A stretch of DNA of 45,696 bases from DATLZC01 sp037444005 (lineage in GTDB: Bacteria > Chloroflexota > Dehalococcoidia > DSTF01 > JACRBR01): NCBI GenBank assembly GCA_037444005.1, contig JBBING010000012.1, positions 1 to 45,696 on the forward strand. The letters are read 5' to 3'. Position 1 is the stretch's first letter; each line of letters begins with the position of its first letter. This document shows, piece after piece, positions 15,064 to 23,550 of the stretch. A program made the position numbers and the translations under genes. Under the pieces are notes generated by a model. The model made no database searches and was not told where the DNA came from. It saw only the letters and a list, made by a program, of their open reading frames with translations.

Positions 15064-16507
15064 GGAAACTGCCGTGAACCGAGCGAAGGACCGCCGGGCG
15101 AAGATCATCTGCACCCTGGGCCCCGCCAGCTCCTCCGACGCCGTCATCACTGAGCTGCTGGCGGCGGGCATGGACTGCGCCCGCCTGAACATGTCCCATG
15201 GCGCCGACGAGGATCAGCGCGCGCGCCTCCGCGCGGTCCGCCGGGCGTCGGAGAAGCTCGGTCTGCCCTGCGCCGTCATGGTGGACCTGGGAGGCACGAA
15301 GCCGCGGGTGGGCGTGTTGAAGAAGCCCATCACCCTCGAAGAGGGGCGGCGGTACGCCTTCTCCTCCGACGGGGCCGGCGACCCCAACGTCATCCCCGTC
15401 GACTATCCCCTGCACCAGGACGTGCGCCCGGGCGAAGCGATCCTGCTCGACGACGGCGCCCTGGAGCTGCGGGTCGACGAGGTGCGCGGCCGGACCGTAA
15501 CGGCCACGGTCATTCGCGGCGGTGTCCTGGCGTCGCAGAAGGGCATCAACCTGCCGGACACGCAGGTCTCCGCCCCTTCGCTCACCGAACAGGATCGCCA
15601 GCACATCGCGTTCGGCGTCGCGGAAGGCGCCGACTTCTTCGCGCTCAGCTTCGTGCGCAAGCCCGAAGATTTGATCGCGGCGCGGGAGGAAATCCGGCGC
15701 TGCGGTGGAGATGTGCCGGTCATCGCCAAGATCGAAAAGCGGCAGGCCGTCGAGCGGCTGGACGAGATCCTCGCCGTGAGCGACGGGGTGATGGTGGCTC
15801 GGGGGGATCTCGGGGTCGAGCTGCCGCCCGAAGAGGTCCCGCTCGTTCAGAAGGACATCATCGTCGCCGCGAACCGGCGATTGGTGCCGGTCATCACCGC
15901 CACGCAGATGCTCGAATCGATGGTGGAACACGCGCGGCCCACCCGCGCCGAGGCCAGCGACGTCGCCAACGCCGTCTGGGACGGGAGCGACGCCCTCATG
16001 CTGAGCGCCGAGACGGCCATCGGGCGCGACCCGGCGGGCGCCGTGCGGATGATGGATCGCATCATCCGGGCGGCGGAGCGCCAGCCGGGCGCCTTCCTGT
16101 CCCGCGTCCGCAGCGAGCACCGCACCACCGAGGACACGTCCGGCACCATCAGCCACGCCGCCTGCACCATGGCCGCGGTCGATCCGCGGGTGAAGGCCAT
16201 CGTGGCGTTCACGCGCAGCGGCTACACCGCGCGGCTGCTGTCGATGGATCGCCCGCCGGTGCCCATTCTTTCCATCTCGCCCGACCCCGCGGTGCGGAAC
16301 CGCTGCGCGCTTTACTGGGGCACCATCGCGGCCATCTCCGACGAATCCGAGGGTCTGCTGTCGATGACCATCACCGCGGACGAGCAGGCGCGCGCGGTCC
16401 TGGGGCTGCGCGAGGGTGACTTCATCATCATCGCCGGGGGCTGGCCGCGCGACCTCGCCGCCACCACGAACCTGCTCAAGGTCCACCGCATCGGCGACCC
16501 TGCGTAA
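15062..16507 (+). CDS. pyk: Pyruvate kinase
   Basis: A 481-residue protein with the pyruvate kinase landmarks: RAKIICTLGPAS, LNMSHG, an ARGDLGVELP metal/substrate strand, TATQMLESM, and AVWDGSDALMLSAETAIG, then a C-terminal domain. It transfers phosphate from phosphoenolpyruvate to ADP. The common DLxGPKIR segment reads DLGGTKPRVG here, a divergence near the active site, but the other catalytic residues look intact. The start is ATG 15062 with no clear ribosome-binding site; GTG 15074 is an alternative. Confidence 0.92.
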   Translation: METAVNRAKDRRAKIICTLGPASSSDAVITELLAAGMDCARLNMSHGADEDQRARLRAVRRASEKLGLPCAVMVDLGGTKPRVGVLKKPITLEEGRRYAFSSDGAGDPNVIPVDYPLHQDVRPGEAILLDDGALELRVDEVRGRTVTATVIRGGVLASQKGINLPDTQVSAPSLTEQDRQHIAFGVAEGADFFALSFVRKPEDLIAAREEIRRCGGDVPVIAKIEKRQAVERLDEILAVSDGVMVARGDLGVELPPEEVPLVQKDIIVAANRRLVPVITATQMLESMVEHARPTRAEASDVANAVWDGSDALMLSAETAIGRDPAGAVRMMDRIIRAAERQPGAFLSRVRSEHRTTEDTSGTISHAACTMAAVDPRVKAIVAFTRSGYTARLLSMDRPPVPILSISPDPAVRNRCALYWGTIAAISDESEGLLSMTITADEQARAVLGLREGDFIIIAGGWPRDLAATTNLLKVHRIGDPA

Positions 16508-16543
16508 GGCGCTCCCGGCGGGAAGCCATGGCCGAATGTGCGC

Positions 16544-16572
16544 TTGACGTTTACGGGAGAGTTACGTAGGGT
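16544..16572 (+). promoter_or_regulatory. Promoter of the thiolase gene
   Basis: TTGACG (16544-16549) and TAGGGT (16567-16572) are spaced by 17 bp, 44 bp upstream of the start codon. Confidence 0.65.
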
Positions 16573-16615
16573 GAACCGCGTTCAGTACCTCACCCACCGG
16601 AAGGAGCGTTCCACC

Positions 16616-17854
16616 ATGCGCGAAGCCGTCATCGTCGACGCCTGCCGCACGCCGTTCGGCCGGGCAGGCTCCAAAGGCGTCTTCAAGGACATCACCCACA
16701 TCGAGCTCATGGTTCCGTTGCTCAAGGCCATCGTCGAGCGGAACCGCCTGGACCCCAACATCATCGACGAGTTCATCGTCGGATCGGTGGGCCTGTCGGG
16801 ACCGCTGACCTACGCCCGCCACTACCTGTTCGAGGCCGACTTCCCGCAGACGATCTCCGGCCTCGACCTGAACAAGCAGTGCGGGTCGTCGCTCCAGGCC
16901 GTCGTGCAGGCCGCGCATTCCATCATGACGGGCATGTCGGACGTCATCCTCGCGGCCGGCGTGGAGACCATGGGGCGCATCGACCCCGTGCCGCCGGAGG
17001 AAGAACAGGGCAGGCAGACGACCGAAACGGAGACGGGCAGGCCGCAGCGGCCCGCCCGCGCCGAAGACTGGGCCATCGCCGAGCTGCTCCCGCGGTGGTA
17101 CCGCAAGGTCGATCCCTGGATCATGAACATGGGGCTCACGGCGGAGAAGCTGGCGAAGGTCTACAACGTCTCGCGCGAGGACGCCGACAAGTTCGCGCTG
17201 TGGAGCCATCAGAAAGCCGTGGCCGCCCAGAAGAAGGGCGCCTTCGCCCCGGAAATCGTGCCCATCACCATCAAGTACAAGGACGGCCGCGAGGTCACCG
17301 TGAGCGAAGACCAGGGGCCGCGTCCCGACACGACGCTGGAAGCGCTGGCCAGCCTGAAGCCGGCCTATGTCGAGGGCGGACAGGTGACCGCGGGGAACGC
17401 ATGCCCCCGCAACGACGGCGCGTCGATGGTGCTCGTGATGTCGAAGGAGAAGGCGCGAGAGCTCGGCCTTAAGCCGCTCATGACCTTCCGACAGGCCGCG
17501 ACGGTCGGTGTCGACCCCACCATCATGGGCATCGGCCCGGTCCCGGCGACGCAGAAGCTGCTGCAAAAGATGCGGATGAAGATCACGGACTTCGACTTCA
17601 TCGAGGTCAACGAGGCGTTCGCCTGCCAGGTCGTCGCAGTGATGCGCGAGCTGGGCATCCCCGAGGATCGGCTGAACATTTACGGCGGTGCCATCGCGCT
17701 GGGGCACCCGCTGGGCGCCAGCGGCGGCCGGCTGACCGGCACGCTCGGCTTCCAGTTGCGCGACCACAACAAGGAGTGGGGCCTGGCGACGCTCTGCATG
17801 GGCGGCGGCATGGGCCTTGCGGTCGCCTTCCAGCGCGAGCATTACGACTGGTAG
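16616..17854 (+). CDS. Thiolase family acetyl-CoA acyltransferase
   Basis: A 412-residue thiolase. It shows the acylated cysteine in NKQCGSSLQA, NEAFACQ, the catalytic histidine in GGAIALGHPLGASG and the second cysteine in LCMGGGMG, so all active-site residues are kept. It should cleave 3-ketoacyl-CoA or condense acetyl-CoA; direction and chain length are unknown. GGAAGGAG precedes ATG 16616. It has its own promoter and a downstream terminator, so it is probably a single-gene unit. The acyl-CoA dehydrogenase at 20001 may act in the same pathway. Confidence 0.92.
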   Translation: MREAVIVDACRTPFGRAGSKGVFKDITHIELMVPLLKAIVERNRLDPNIIDEFIVGSVGLSGPLTYARHYLFEADFPQTISGLDLNKQCGSSLQAVVQAAHSIMTGMSDVILAAGVETMGRIDPVPPEEEQGRQTTETETGRPQRPARAEDWAIAELLPRWYRKVDPWIMNMGLTAEKLAKVYNVSREDADKFALWSHQKAVAAQKKGAFAPEIVPITIKYKDGREVTVSEDQGPRPDTTLEALASLKPAYVEGGQVTAGNACPRNDGASMVLVMSKEKARELGLKPLMTFRQAATVGVDPTIMGIGPVPATQKLLQKMRMKITDFDFIEVNEAFACQVVAVMRELGIPEDRLNIYGGAIALGHPLGASGGRLTGTLGFQLRDHNKEWGLATLCMGGGMGLAVAFQREHYDW

Positions 17855-17887
17855 ACGACAGCACAGAGCGAAGCGTAGAGCGTAGGG

Positions 17888-17920
17888 GGCCTCGGGAGAC
17901 CGGGGCCTCTCATTCTTCTT
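17888..17920 (+). terminator. Intrinsic terminator after thiolase gene
   Basis: GGCCTCGG (17888-17895), loop GAGA and CCGGGGCC (17900-17907) form an 8-bp stem with one G-U pair, followed by TCTCATTCTTCTT. Confidence 0.7.
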
Positions 17921-17938
17921 ACAGGCGCGGCCACACGC

Positions 17939-18673
17939 TCATCCTTCGCCCGCCGTTCCTGAGGCTACGGCGCTGCCGGCGGGGATCTCGCGCAGGACCT
18001 CTTCGCCCACCACGCGCCCGTCCAGCATGCGCACGATGCGGTCGGCGCGGGCGGCGACCGTGTGGTCGTGCGTCACGAGCACGACCGTGAGCCGCCGATG
18101 GGCGCGCAGCTCCTCGAACAGGTCGAGCAGCCGACGTCCCGATTCCGAGTCGAGGCTGCCCGTGGGCTCATCGGCCAGCAGGATCGGGGGATCGTTGGCT
18201 AAAGCCCGCGCCACCGCGACCCGCTGGCGCTCGCCGCCCGAAAGCTCTGTGGGGCGCTTCCGTTCCTTTCCCTCGAGACCGACCAGCCGGAGCAGCCGCT
18301 CGGCGCGCGTCCGTCGTTCGCGCGCGCCGATACCCAGCTCGAACATGGGCACCTGGACGTTCTCGCTGGCGGTGAGCGTCGGCAAGAGGTTGTGGAGCTG
18401 GAAGACGAGGCCGACCTCGCGCGCCCGGTACCGGCTCAAGTTGTCGACGCGCGAGAGATCGCGGCCGTTGACTTCGATGCTGCCGCTGTCGGGACGGTCG
18501 AGCGCAGCGATGAGGTGCAGAAGCGTCGACTTGCCGCAGCCGGAAGGGCCGACCACGGCCACGAATTCGCCCGCCGCCACCTCGAGGCTCGCGCCGTTCA
18601 GCGCCCGGATGAGACCGCCCTCGTACGTCTTCACGAGGTCGCGGACGACGATGACCCGATCGCGCTCACTCAT
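17939..18673 (-). CDS. ABC transporter ATP-binding protein, MacB/LolD type
   Basis: A 244-residue ATPase with Walker A GPSGCGKST, Q-loop LVFQLHNLLP, signature LSGGERQRVA, Walker B ILLADEPTG and the H-loop VLVTHD. The sequence is of the LolD/MacB/FtsE class, which powers mechanotransmission permeases rather than classic substrate channels. It follows the permease gene with an 8-bp overlap, so the two form one transporter. There is no periplasmic adaptor gene nearby. Its substrate (lipoprotein, peptide or antibiotic) is unknown. Confidence 0.92.
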   Translation of the reverse strand: MSERDRVIVVRDLVKTYEGGLIRALNGASLEVAAGEFVAVVGPSGCGKSTLLHLIAALDRPDSGSIEVNGRDLSRVDNLSRYRAREVGLVFQLHNLLPTLTASENVQVPMFELGIGARERRTRAERLLRLVGLEGKERKRPTELSGGERQRVAVARALANDPPILLADEPTGSLDSESGRRLLDLFEELRAHRRLTVVLVTHDHTVAARADRIVRMLDGRVVGEEVLREIPAGSAVASGTAGEG

Positions 18674-19781
18674 AGCGGAGCGCCTCCATCGGAGTCAGGC
18701 GGACTGCCCGCGCTGCCGGGTACGCAGCCCCCACCAGCGCCACGAGCACTGCGACCACGAGCGCTCGGACGAACACGGCGAGCTCGTATTTCGGCTCGAG
18801 GAAGTTGCGCACGAGCTCGATGAGCTGCACCGCCTGCGACGCCAGGACGCCGAGGCCCGCGCCGACCACGGCCGCGAACACGCAGAGGACGAGCGATTCG
18901 CCGATGATCATGCGCATGATGCGGCTTCCGCTCCACCCCACCGCGCGCAGAATCCCGATTTCCCGGGTGCGCTCGAACACCGACATGACCATCGTGTTCA
19001 TGACCCCGATGGCGCCGATGCCGACGGCCAGCGCGGAGATGGCGAGGTTGACAGCGTCCATCACCTGAATGCCCTGGTCGACCTCCGAGTACTCACCGAG
19101 GCTTCCGACGGCCGTCAAAAGCGGGAACGTGTCCTCGATCTGCTCGGCCACCGCCTTCGGATCGAGCCCCGGCTTGACCTTCACGTAGACCATCGTCACG
19201 ACCTCGGGCTTCTTGGCGATGGCCTGCACAGTGTCGAGCGGCGCGTAGGCGCCGTTGTTCTCCCACAGGATCCGGCTGCGAAAGACGCCGACGACCCGCA
19301 GGCTCCGACGGTCGATCTGCACGGTGTCCCCGACCGTCTTCTTCAACGATCGCGCCGCGCCCTCTCCGAGCACGACCTCGTCGGTGGCGCCGGGCGAGAA
19401 CAACGAACCCTCCCTGATGTCGAGTCCCGCGTTCGTGAGGTCCTCCGGCGTCACCCCGATGGTCAAGAACAGGGGGTTGTCACCGACTTTCGAAAAGTGG
19501 AACAAGGCGCCGATGGTGCGCTCGACCTCGGGGAGCTCCGACAGGGCGCGCCATTCTTGTTCGGAGACGGCGCTGAAGGACAGATCCGACGAGCCCTTCT
19601 GCGCGACGAAGAAGTCGGAGTCGTACGCGCGCAGCACCTGCTCCGACGTCCGTTTGACCCCGGCGACGATGACGCCCAGCGCGACCACCGTGGCGATCCC
19701 GATGCTGATGCCGAGCGTCGTCAGCGCGGTGCGGATGCGTTGCCGTACGAGGTTTTTGAGAATGAGCGAGAAGAACGACAC
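18666..19781 (-). CDS. MacB/FtsX-family ABC permease
   Basis: A 371-residue membrane protein with the MacB topology: an N-terminal membrane helix (about 18-40), a long extracytoplasmic MacB_PCD-type domain (about 45-240), then three hydrophobic segments ending in AARAVRLTPMEALRYE, the typical FtsX terminus. It works with the overlapping ATPase gene. The start is GTG 19781 after GGAGG. A minus-strand -10-like GATACT (19812-19807), with TTGGAC only 15 bp upstream, lies before it. Confidence 0.9.
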   Translation of the reverse strand: MSFFSLILKNLVRQRIRTALTTLGISIGIATVVALGVIVAGVKRTSEQVLRAYDSDFFVAQKGSSDLSFSAVSEQEWRALSELPEVERTIGALFHFSKVGDNPLFLTIGVTPEDLTNAGLDIREGSLFSPGATDEVVLGEGAARSLKKTVGDTVQIDRRSLRVVGVFRSRILWENNGAYAPLDTVQAIAKKPEVVTMVYVKVKPGLDPKAVAEQIEDTFPLLTAVGSLGEYSEVDQGIQVMDAVNLAISALAVGIGAIGVMNTMVMSVFERTREIGILRAVGWSGSRIMRMIIGESLVLCVFAAVVGAGLGVLASQAVQLIELVRNFLEPKYELAVFVRALVVAVLVALVGAAYPAARAVRLTPMEALRYE

Positions 19782-19806
19782 GGGCGCCTCCTGGCTTTCG
19801 CCCGAC

Positions 19807-19833
19807 AGTATCGCAGAAATCGCCGGCGTCCAA
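19807..19833 (-). promoter_or_regulatory. Weak candidate promoter for the ABC exporter
   Basis: Minus-strand TTGGAC (19833-19828) and GATACT (19812-19807) are separated by 15 bp, shorter than usual. It lies in the divergent gap between the exporter and the acyl-CoA dehydrogenase. Confidence 0.3.
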
Positions 19834-19892
19834 AGCAGCCGTCCGACCCCTCCGCCGGCCTACTTCCGTAGGGGCTTGGGCAGATCGGCCAG

Positions 19893-19921
19893 TTGGCGGG
19901 TACGGACGCAGGTGCTACAGT
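19893..19921 (+). promoter_or_regulatory. Candidate promoter of the acyl-CoA dehydrogenase gene
   Basis: TTGGCG (19893-19898) and TACAGT (19916-19921) are 17 bp apart, leaving a leader of about 70 bases before ATG 20001. Confidence 0.5.
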
Positions 19922-20000
19922 TTCGGAGGCTGCGCGCCGCGCGGTCGCACAGGACCGCATCCCGTCGCACGAACACGAGCCCGAGAGGAGCGTACGGTCG

Positions 20001-21206
20001 ATGGACTTCAAAGACACCCCCGAGCAAGCAGCGTTTCGGAAGCAGGTGCGCGAGTTCCTCGAAACGGAGATGCCCGCCATTTTCGGACGGCGTGGAGAAG
20101 ACGGCGAGGGCGACGTCGAGCGCGGCATGTTCGCGCGGCCGCAGCCCGGCACGCCCCTGTGGAAGTGGCGCGAGAAGCTGGTCGAGCGTGGCTGGATCGC
20201 GCCCGCCTGGCCCAAGGAGTACGGCGGCGCGGGGCTCACCACGATGGAGCAGTTCATCCTGAACGAGGAGTTCGCCGAGCACGAGGCGCCGCAGCTCGGC
20301 GGCTTCGGCGTGATGATGATCGGCCCCACGCTCATCGTCCACGGCACCGAGGAGCAGAAGCGCGAACATCTGCCCGGCATCATCAAGGGCGAGGTGCTCT
20401 GGTGTCAGGGCTGGTCCGAGCCGAACGCCGGCTCGGACGTGGCGTCGCTGCAGACCCGGGCTGTCCGCGACGGCGACGAGTACGTCATCAACGGCCAGAA
20501 AATTTGGACGACGGGCGCCCAGTACGCCGATTGGATGTACATGCTGGCGCGTACCGACCCGGACGCCCCCAAGCACCGCGGCATTAGCTACTTCCTCGTC
20601 GACATGAAGTCGCTGGGTATCACTGTCCGTCCTCTGACGACTATGACGGGGAGCCAGACGTTCAACGAGGTGTTCTTCGAGAACGTCCGCGTGCCTGTCA
20701 AGAACCGCGTCGGCGAGGAGAACCGGGGCTGGTACATCGGCACGACCACGCTGGACTTCGAACGCTCGGGCATCGGCAACGCGGTAGGCATCCGCAAGCA
20801 GCTCGAGCGGATGATCAACTTCGCCCGGAAGAACCCGACGGTGGCGATCAATGTCAACAAGCCGTACTGGCAGATGGCGTTCGCCGACCGCTGGATCGAG
20901 GCGATGGTCGCGAAGCTGTTCTCGTACCGGGTGGTGACGATGCAGGCGCAGGGCCTGATTCCGAACCACGAGGCGTCGGCGAGCAAGCTCTTCACGTCGG
21001 AGCTGCAGCAGCGGATCGCGGCGCTGAGCGTGAAGATGCTGGGCCTGTACGGCGAGATCTTCGCGAAGAGTCCGGCCTCTCGGGGCTACGACGGGCGTTT
21101 CACGTACAACTACGTGAACTCGGTGTCTGCCACCATCGCGGGGGGCACCAGCGAGATTCAACGGAACATCATCGCCCAGCGTGGCCTGGGTCTTCCGAGG
21201 AACTGA
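20001..21206 (+). CDS. Acyl-CoA dehydrogenase family protein
   Basis: A 401-residue flavoprotein with the family segments GWSEPNAGSD (FAD/substrate), INGQKIWTTGAQ, FFENVRVP and the C-terminal GGTSEIQRNI. The usual catalytic glutamate of medium-chain enzymes (in YEGT) is glycine here; LDFERSG places a glutamate at residue 254, the position used by isovaleryl-CoA-type dehydrogenases, so the enzyme is probably active with that base. The acyl substrate is unknown. GAGAGGAG precedes ATG 20001. No electron-transfer flavoprotein genes are nearby. Confidence 0.9.
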   Translation: MDFKDTPEQAAFRKQVREFLETEMPAIFGRRGEDGEGDVERGMFARPQPGTPLWKWREKLVERGWIAPAWPKEYGGAGLTTMEQFILNEEFAEHEAPQLGGFGVMMIGPTLIVHGTEEQKREHLPGIIKGEVLWCQGWSEPNAGSDVASLQTRAVRDGDEYVINGQKIWTTGAQYADWMYMLARTDPDAPKHRGISYFLVDMKSLGITVRPLTTMTGSQTFNEVFFENVRVPVKNRVGEENRGWYIGTTTLDFERSGIGNAVGIRKQLERMINFARKNPTVAINVNKPYWQMAFADRWIEAMVAKLFSYRVVTMQAQGLIPNHEASASKLFTSELQQRIAALSVKMLGLYGEIFAKSPASRGYDGRFTYNYVNSVSATIAGGTSEIQRNIIAQRGLGLPRN

Positions 21207-21239
21207 ACGCGCGCAAGACGAAGGTAGAACCGCGCCGGA

Positions 21240-21275
21240 GAGCGCCCGCGCACGGCCGCGGGCGCTCCTGTCTTG
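21240..21275 (+). terminator. Probable terminator after acyl-CoA dehydrogenase gene
   Basis: GAGCGCCCGCG (21240-21250), a 6-base loop and CGCGGGCGCTC (21257-21267) form a perfect 11-bp stem followed by a weak CTGTCTT tract. It sits between convergent genes and could act in both directions. Confidence 0.55.
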
Positions 21276-21310
21276 ACCGGCATGTTAGAGCCGAATTCGT
21301 GCGTTCTACT

Positions 21311-22723
21311 TCAAGCGTCCGCAGCGGGCAGCGTGACCGTGAAACGGGTGCCGCCTTCGGGAGGACACGCGACGTCGATACTCCCCCCGTGGGCCAGCAC
21401 GATCTGCTTCGAAATCGCCAGACCGAGCCCGGCGCCTCCCGACGAACCGTCGGCCCGGTAGAAGCGGTCGAACACCCTGGATAGGGCCTCCGGCGGGATT
21501 CCCTCGCCGGTGTCCGCGACCGTGATCTCGACCGAGCGCTTACCGTCGCGCCGGGCGGCGAGCCGGATCTCCCCGCCCCGAGGTGTGTGCCGGAAGGCGT
21601 TGTCCAGCAAGTTCCCGAGGACCTGTTCCAGGCGGTCCTCGTCCGCCCGAACGACCGGTAGTTCGCCCTCCGGCACGACCAGCGCCACGCCCGTCTCCTC
21701 CGCGCGCAGGGAAAAGACGTCCCGCAGGTGGGCGAACAGGCTGTCGAGTCGCACCGGCCGCAGGTTCATCCGCGCCTGACCCGACTCGATGCGCGAGAGG
21801 TCCAGCAACTCCTCGACCAGGTGGAGCACCCGGCGGGCCTCGCTGTGAAGGACGCGGACGGCCCGGTCGCGTCCCTCGTCGTCGGCGATGGTGCCGTCGC
21901 TCAGCGCCTGCGCGAAGCCCGCGATGGAGGTGAGCGGCGTCTTCAGTTCATGGGAGACGTTCACCAGGAACTCCCGTAGCGTCTCCTGGGACTGCTGCAC
22001 CGCCGTCGTCATCTCGTTGACGTCCCGGGCCAGCTCGCGGATCTCGGAGGGGCCGCTCGCGGGGATTTTCTGGCGGTAGTCGCCGCGCGCCACGGCGCGC
22101 ACCGCGCGGGTGACCCGCTGGAGCGGCCGATACACGGACTGCGAGACCGCCAGGGCGGCGACCACCGCCGCCGCCAGACCGGCGCCGCCCGCCAGCAGAA
22201 GGCGCGGCGTCAGGTCGGCGATGATGCTCTGCGCGTCGTCGCGGGGGATCGCCACCACCAGCGTGCGCAGGTCTAGGGCGCGACCGCGCGGCCCCACCGG
22301 CAGCGGGATGGCGATGTACAAGAGCTCTCGCCCGTCGTCAGTCCGGTGCACGCCCTGGTACAGGTGCTCGATGTCGAAGGCGCCGAGGTCTTCCGACGGA
22401 AGGGCGAACCGCTCGTCCGCCAGGTCGGGGTCGCTCGACGTCTCGCTGATGACGCGTCCGTTGCGGTCGAGGAGCAGAACGATGAGGTCCGTCTGCTCGG
22501 CCTGGAGTCGCAGGTAGTGCCCGATCTCCTGAGGAGACGGCCGGTCGCCGAAGACGGTGAAGCTGTAGTAGATGGGCAGCGCGACCTCGCGCAGGGTACC
22601 GGTCGCCACTTCGTCTCGATATCCGCCGAGCGGAAAATAGAACGCGAGGCCGGCGACGGCCAGCGTCACGACGATCACGAACGCCAGCGCTGCGTAGAGC
22701 CGGAGACGGAGCGAGGAGACCAT
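21311..22723 (-). CDS. Sensor histidine kinase
   Basis: A 470-residue two-helix membrane kinase: helix 1 (about 8-30), an extracytoplasmic sensor (31-172), helix 2 (173-195), HAMP (196-248), the H-box FLVNVSHELKTPLTS with His258, N-box LGNLLDNAFRHT, G1 DTGEGIP and G2 GGAGLGLAI. It should autophosphorylate His258 and pass phosphate to the regulator whose gene ends 17 bp upstream. The signal is unknown; the sensor region has a PAS-like look (VLLLDRNGRVISETS). The ATG at 22723 begins the first helix; longer frames run antisense through the regulator gene. Confidence 0.92.
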   Translation of the reverse strand: MVSSLRLRLYAALAFVIVVTLAVAGLAFYFPLGGYRDEVATGTLREVALPIYYSFTVFGDRPSPQEIGHYLRLQAEQTDLIVLLLDRNGRVISETSSDPDLADERFALPSEDLGAFDIEHLYQGVHRTDDGRELLYIAIPLPVGPRGRALDLRTLVVAIPRDDAQSIIADLTPRLLLAGGAGLAAAVVAALAVSQSVYRPLQRVTRAVRAVARGDYRQKIPASGPSEIRELARDVNEMTTAVQQSQETLREFLVNVSHELKTPLTSIAGFAQALSDGTIADDEGRDRAVRVLHSEARRVLHLVEELLDLSRIESGQARMNLRPVRLDSLFAHLRDVFSLRAEETGVALVVPEGELPVVRADEDRLEQVLGNLLDNAFRHTPRGGEIRLAARRDGKRSVEITVADTGEGIPPEALSRVFDRFYRADGSSGGAGLGLAISKQIVLAHGGSIDVACPPEGGTRFTVTLPAADA

Positions 22724-22740
22724 GCCGTTGCCGCCGCTCG

Positions 22741-23439
22741 TCAGTCGGCGGCGTCCTCCACCAGCTTGTAGCCTACGCCGCGCACGGTTTGGATGGAAAC
22801 GCCGGACGCCGCGAGCTTGGCGCGCAGGTGCTGCACGTGCACGTCGACGGTTCGCGTCTCGCCGTAGTAGCTGTAGCCCCACACCTGGTCGAGCAGCGCC
22901 TCCCGGGTGAAGACGCGCCCGGGTTCGGACGCGAACGCCATGAGCAGGTCGAACTCCTTGGCGCGCAGCTCGATCTCTCGGCCGTTGACGCGCGCCTCGC
23001 GCTTCCGCGCGTCGACGGTCAGCGGGCCGACCCGCACTTCGCCCCTCTCGTCGCGGGCGCCGCCCTCCGCGCGACGGAGGATGGCCTTGACGCGGGCCAC
23101 CATCTCGCGCGGGTTGAACGGCTTCGTCAGGTAGTCGTCCGCGCCGAGCTCCAGGCCCACGATCTTGTCGGTGTCCTCGTTGCGCGCCGTGAGCATCAGA
23201 ATGGGGACGTTGCTCTCCTTGCGGAGCTCCCGGCAAACGTCGAAGCCGCTCATCCCGGGAAGCATCAGGTCGAGGACGACCAGAGCCGGCTTATCGCGCC
23301 GGACGGCCTCGAGGGCCGACGGGCCGTCGACGACCGCGGAGACCTCGAAGCCCTCCTTGCGCAGGTACACCGACGCCAGCTCCCGGATGGCGGCGTCGTC
23401 GTCGACGACGAGAATCCTCGCGTTCGAGAGCGCGCTCAT
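22741..23439 (-). CDS. OmpR/PhoB-family response regulator
   Basis: A 232-residue regulator: receiver domain with acidic VVDDD (11-15), phospho-acceptor Asp57 in VVLDLMLPG, Thr84 and Lys106 (LTKPF), then a winged-helix DNA-binding domain ending TVRGVGYKL. It is encoded just ahead of its kinase and is probably cotranscribed with it. The leader carries imperfect TTTACAC/GTTACGG repeats that could be an autoregulatory site. Target genes cannot be told from the sequence. Confidence 0.94.
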   Translation of the reverse strand: MSALSNARILVVDDDAAIRELASVYLRKEGFEVSAVVDGPSALEAVRRDKPALVVLDLMLPGMSGFDVCRELRKESNVPILMLTARNEDTDKIVGLELGADDYLTKPFNPREMVARVKAILRRAEGGARDERGEVRVGPLTVDARKREARVNGREIELRAKEFDLLMAFASEPGRVFTREALLDQVWGYSYYGETRTVDVHVQHLRAKLAASGVSIQTVRGVGYKLVEDAAD

Positions 23440-23452
23440 GGGTGGTCAGCGG

Positions 23453-23469
23453 GGCGCCTTTGAGGCGCC
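23453..23469 (-). repeat. Hairpin in the response-regulator leader
   Basis: GGCGCCT (23453-23459), three bases, AGGCGCC (23463-23469) form a 7-bp stem ending 13 bp before the regulator start codon, where it could occlude ribosome access. Confidence 0.45.
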
Positions 23470-23477
23470 TCCCTCTC

Positions 23478-23512
23478 AGTATCGACGACCGCCGTAACAG
23501 AAGTGTAAAACC
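23478..23512 (-). promoter_or_regulatory. Candidate regulator promoter with direct repeats
   Basis: On the minus strand TTTACAC and GTTACGG occur 4 bp apart (about 23510-23493), an 11-bp period like OmpR/PhoB-family tandem sites, followed by -10-like GATACT (23483-23478). No good -35 hexamer is seen, as in activator-dependent promoters. Confidence 0.35.
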
Positions 23513-23528
23513 ACGGACAACGCGCCGG

Positions 23529-23550
23529 AAAACCCGCGTCAGTCCGCGGG
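23529..23550 (-). terminator. Terminator with the stop codon in its loop
   Basis: On the minus strand CCCGCG (23550-23545), loop GACTGA and CGCGGG (23538-23533) are followed by TTTT. The loop contains the TGA stop of the beta-propeller lipoprotein, so a ribosome reaching the stop would cover the hairpin. Confidence 0.55.

Noticed and set aside
13556..16486. A 976-residue minus-strand open frame
   Set aside because: It is fully antisense to the metallopeptidase and pyk genes, and its composition is the His/Arg/Gly/Asp-rich pattern of shadows in high-GC DNA.
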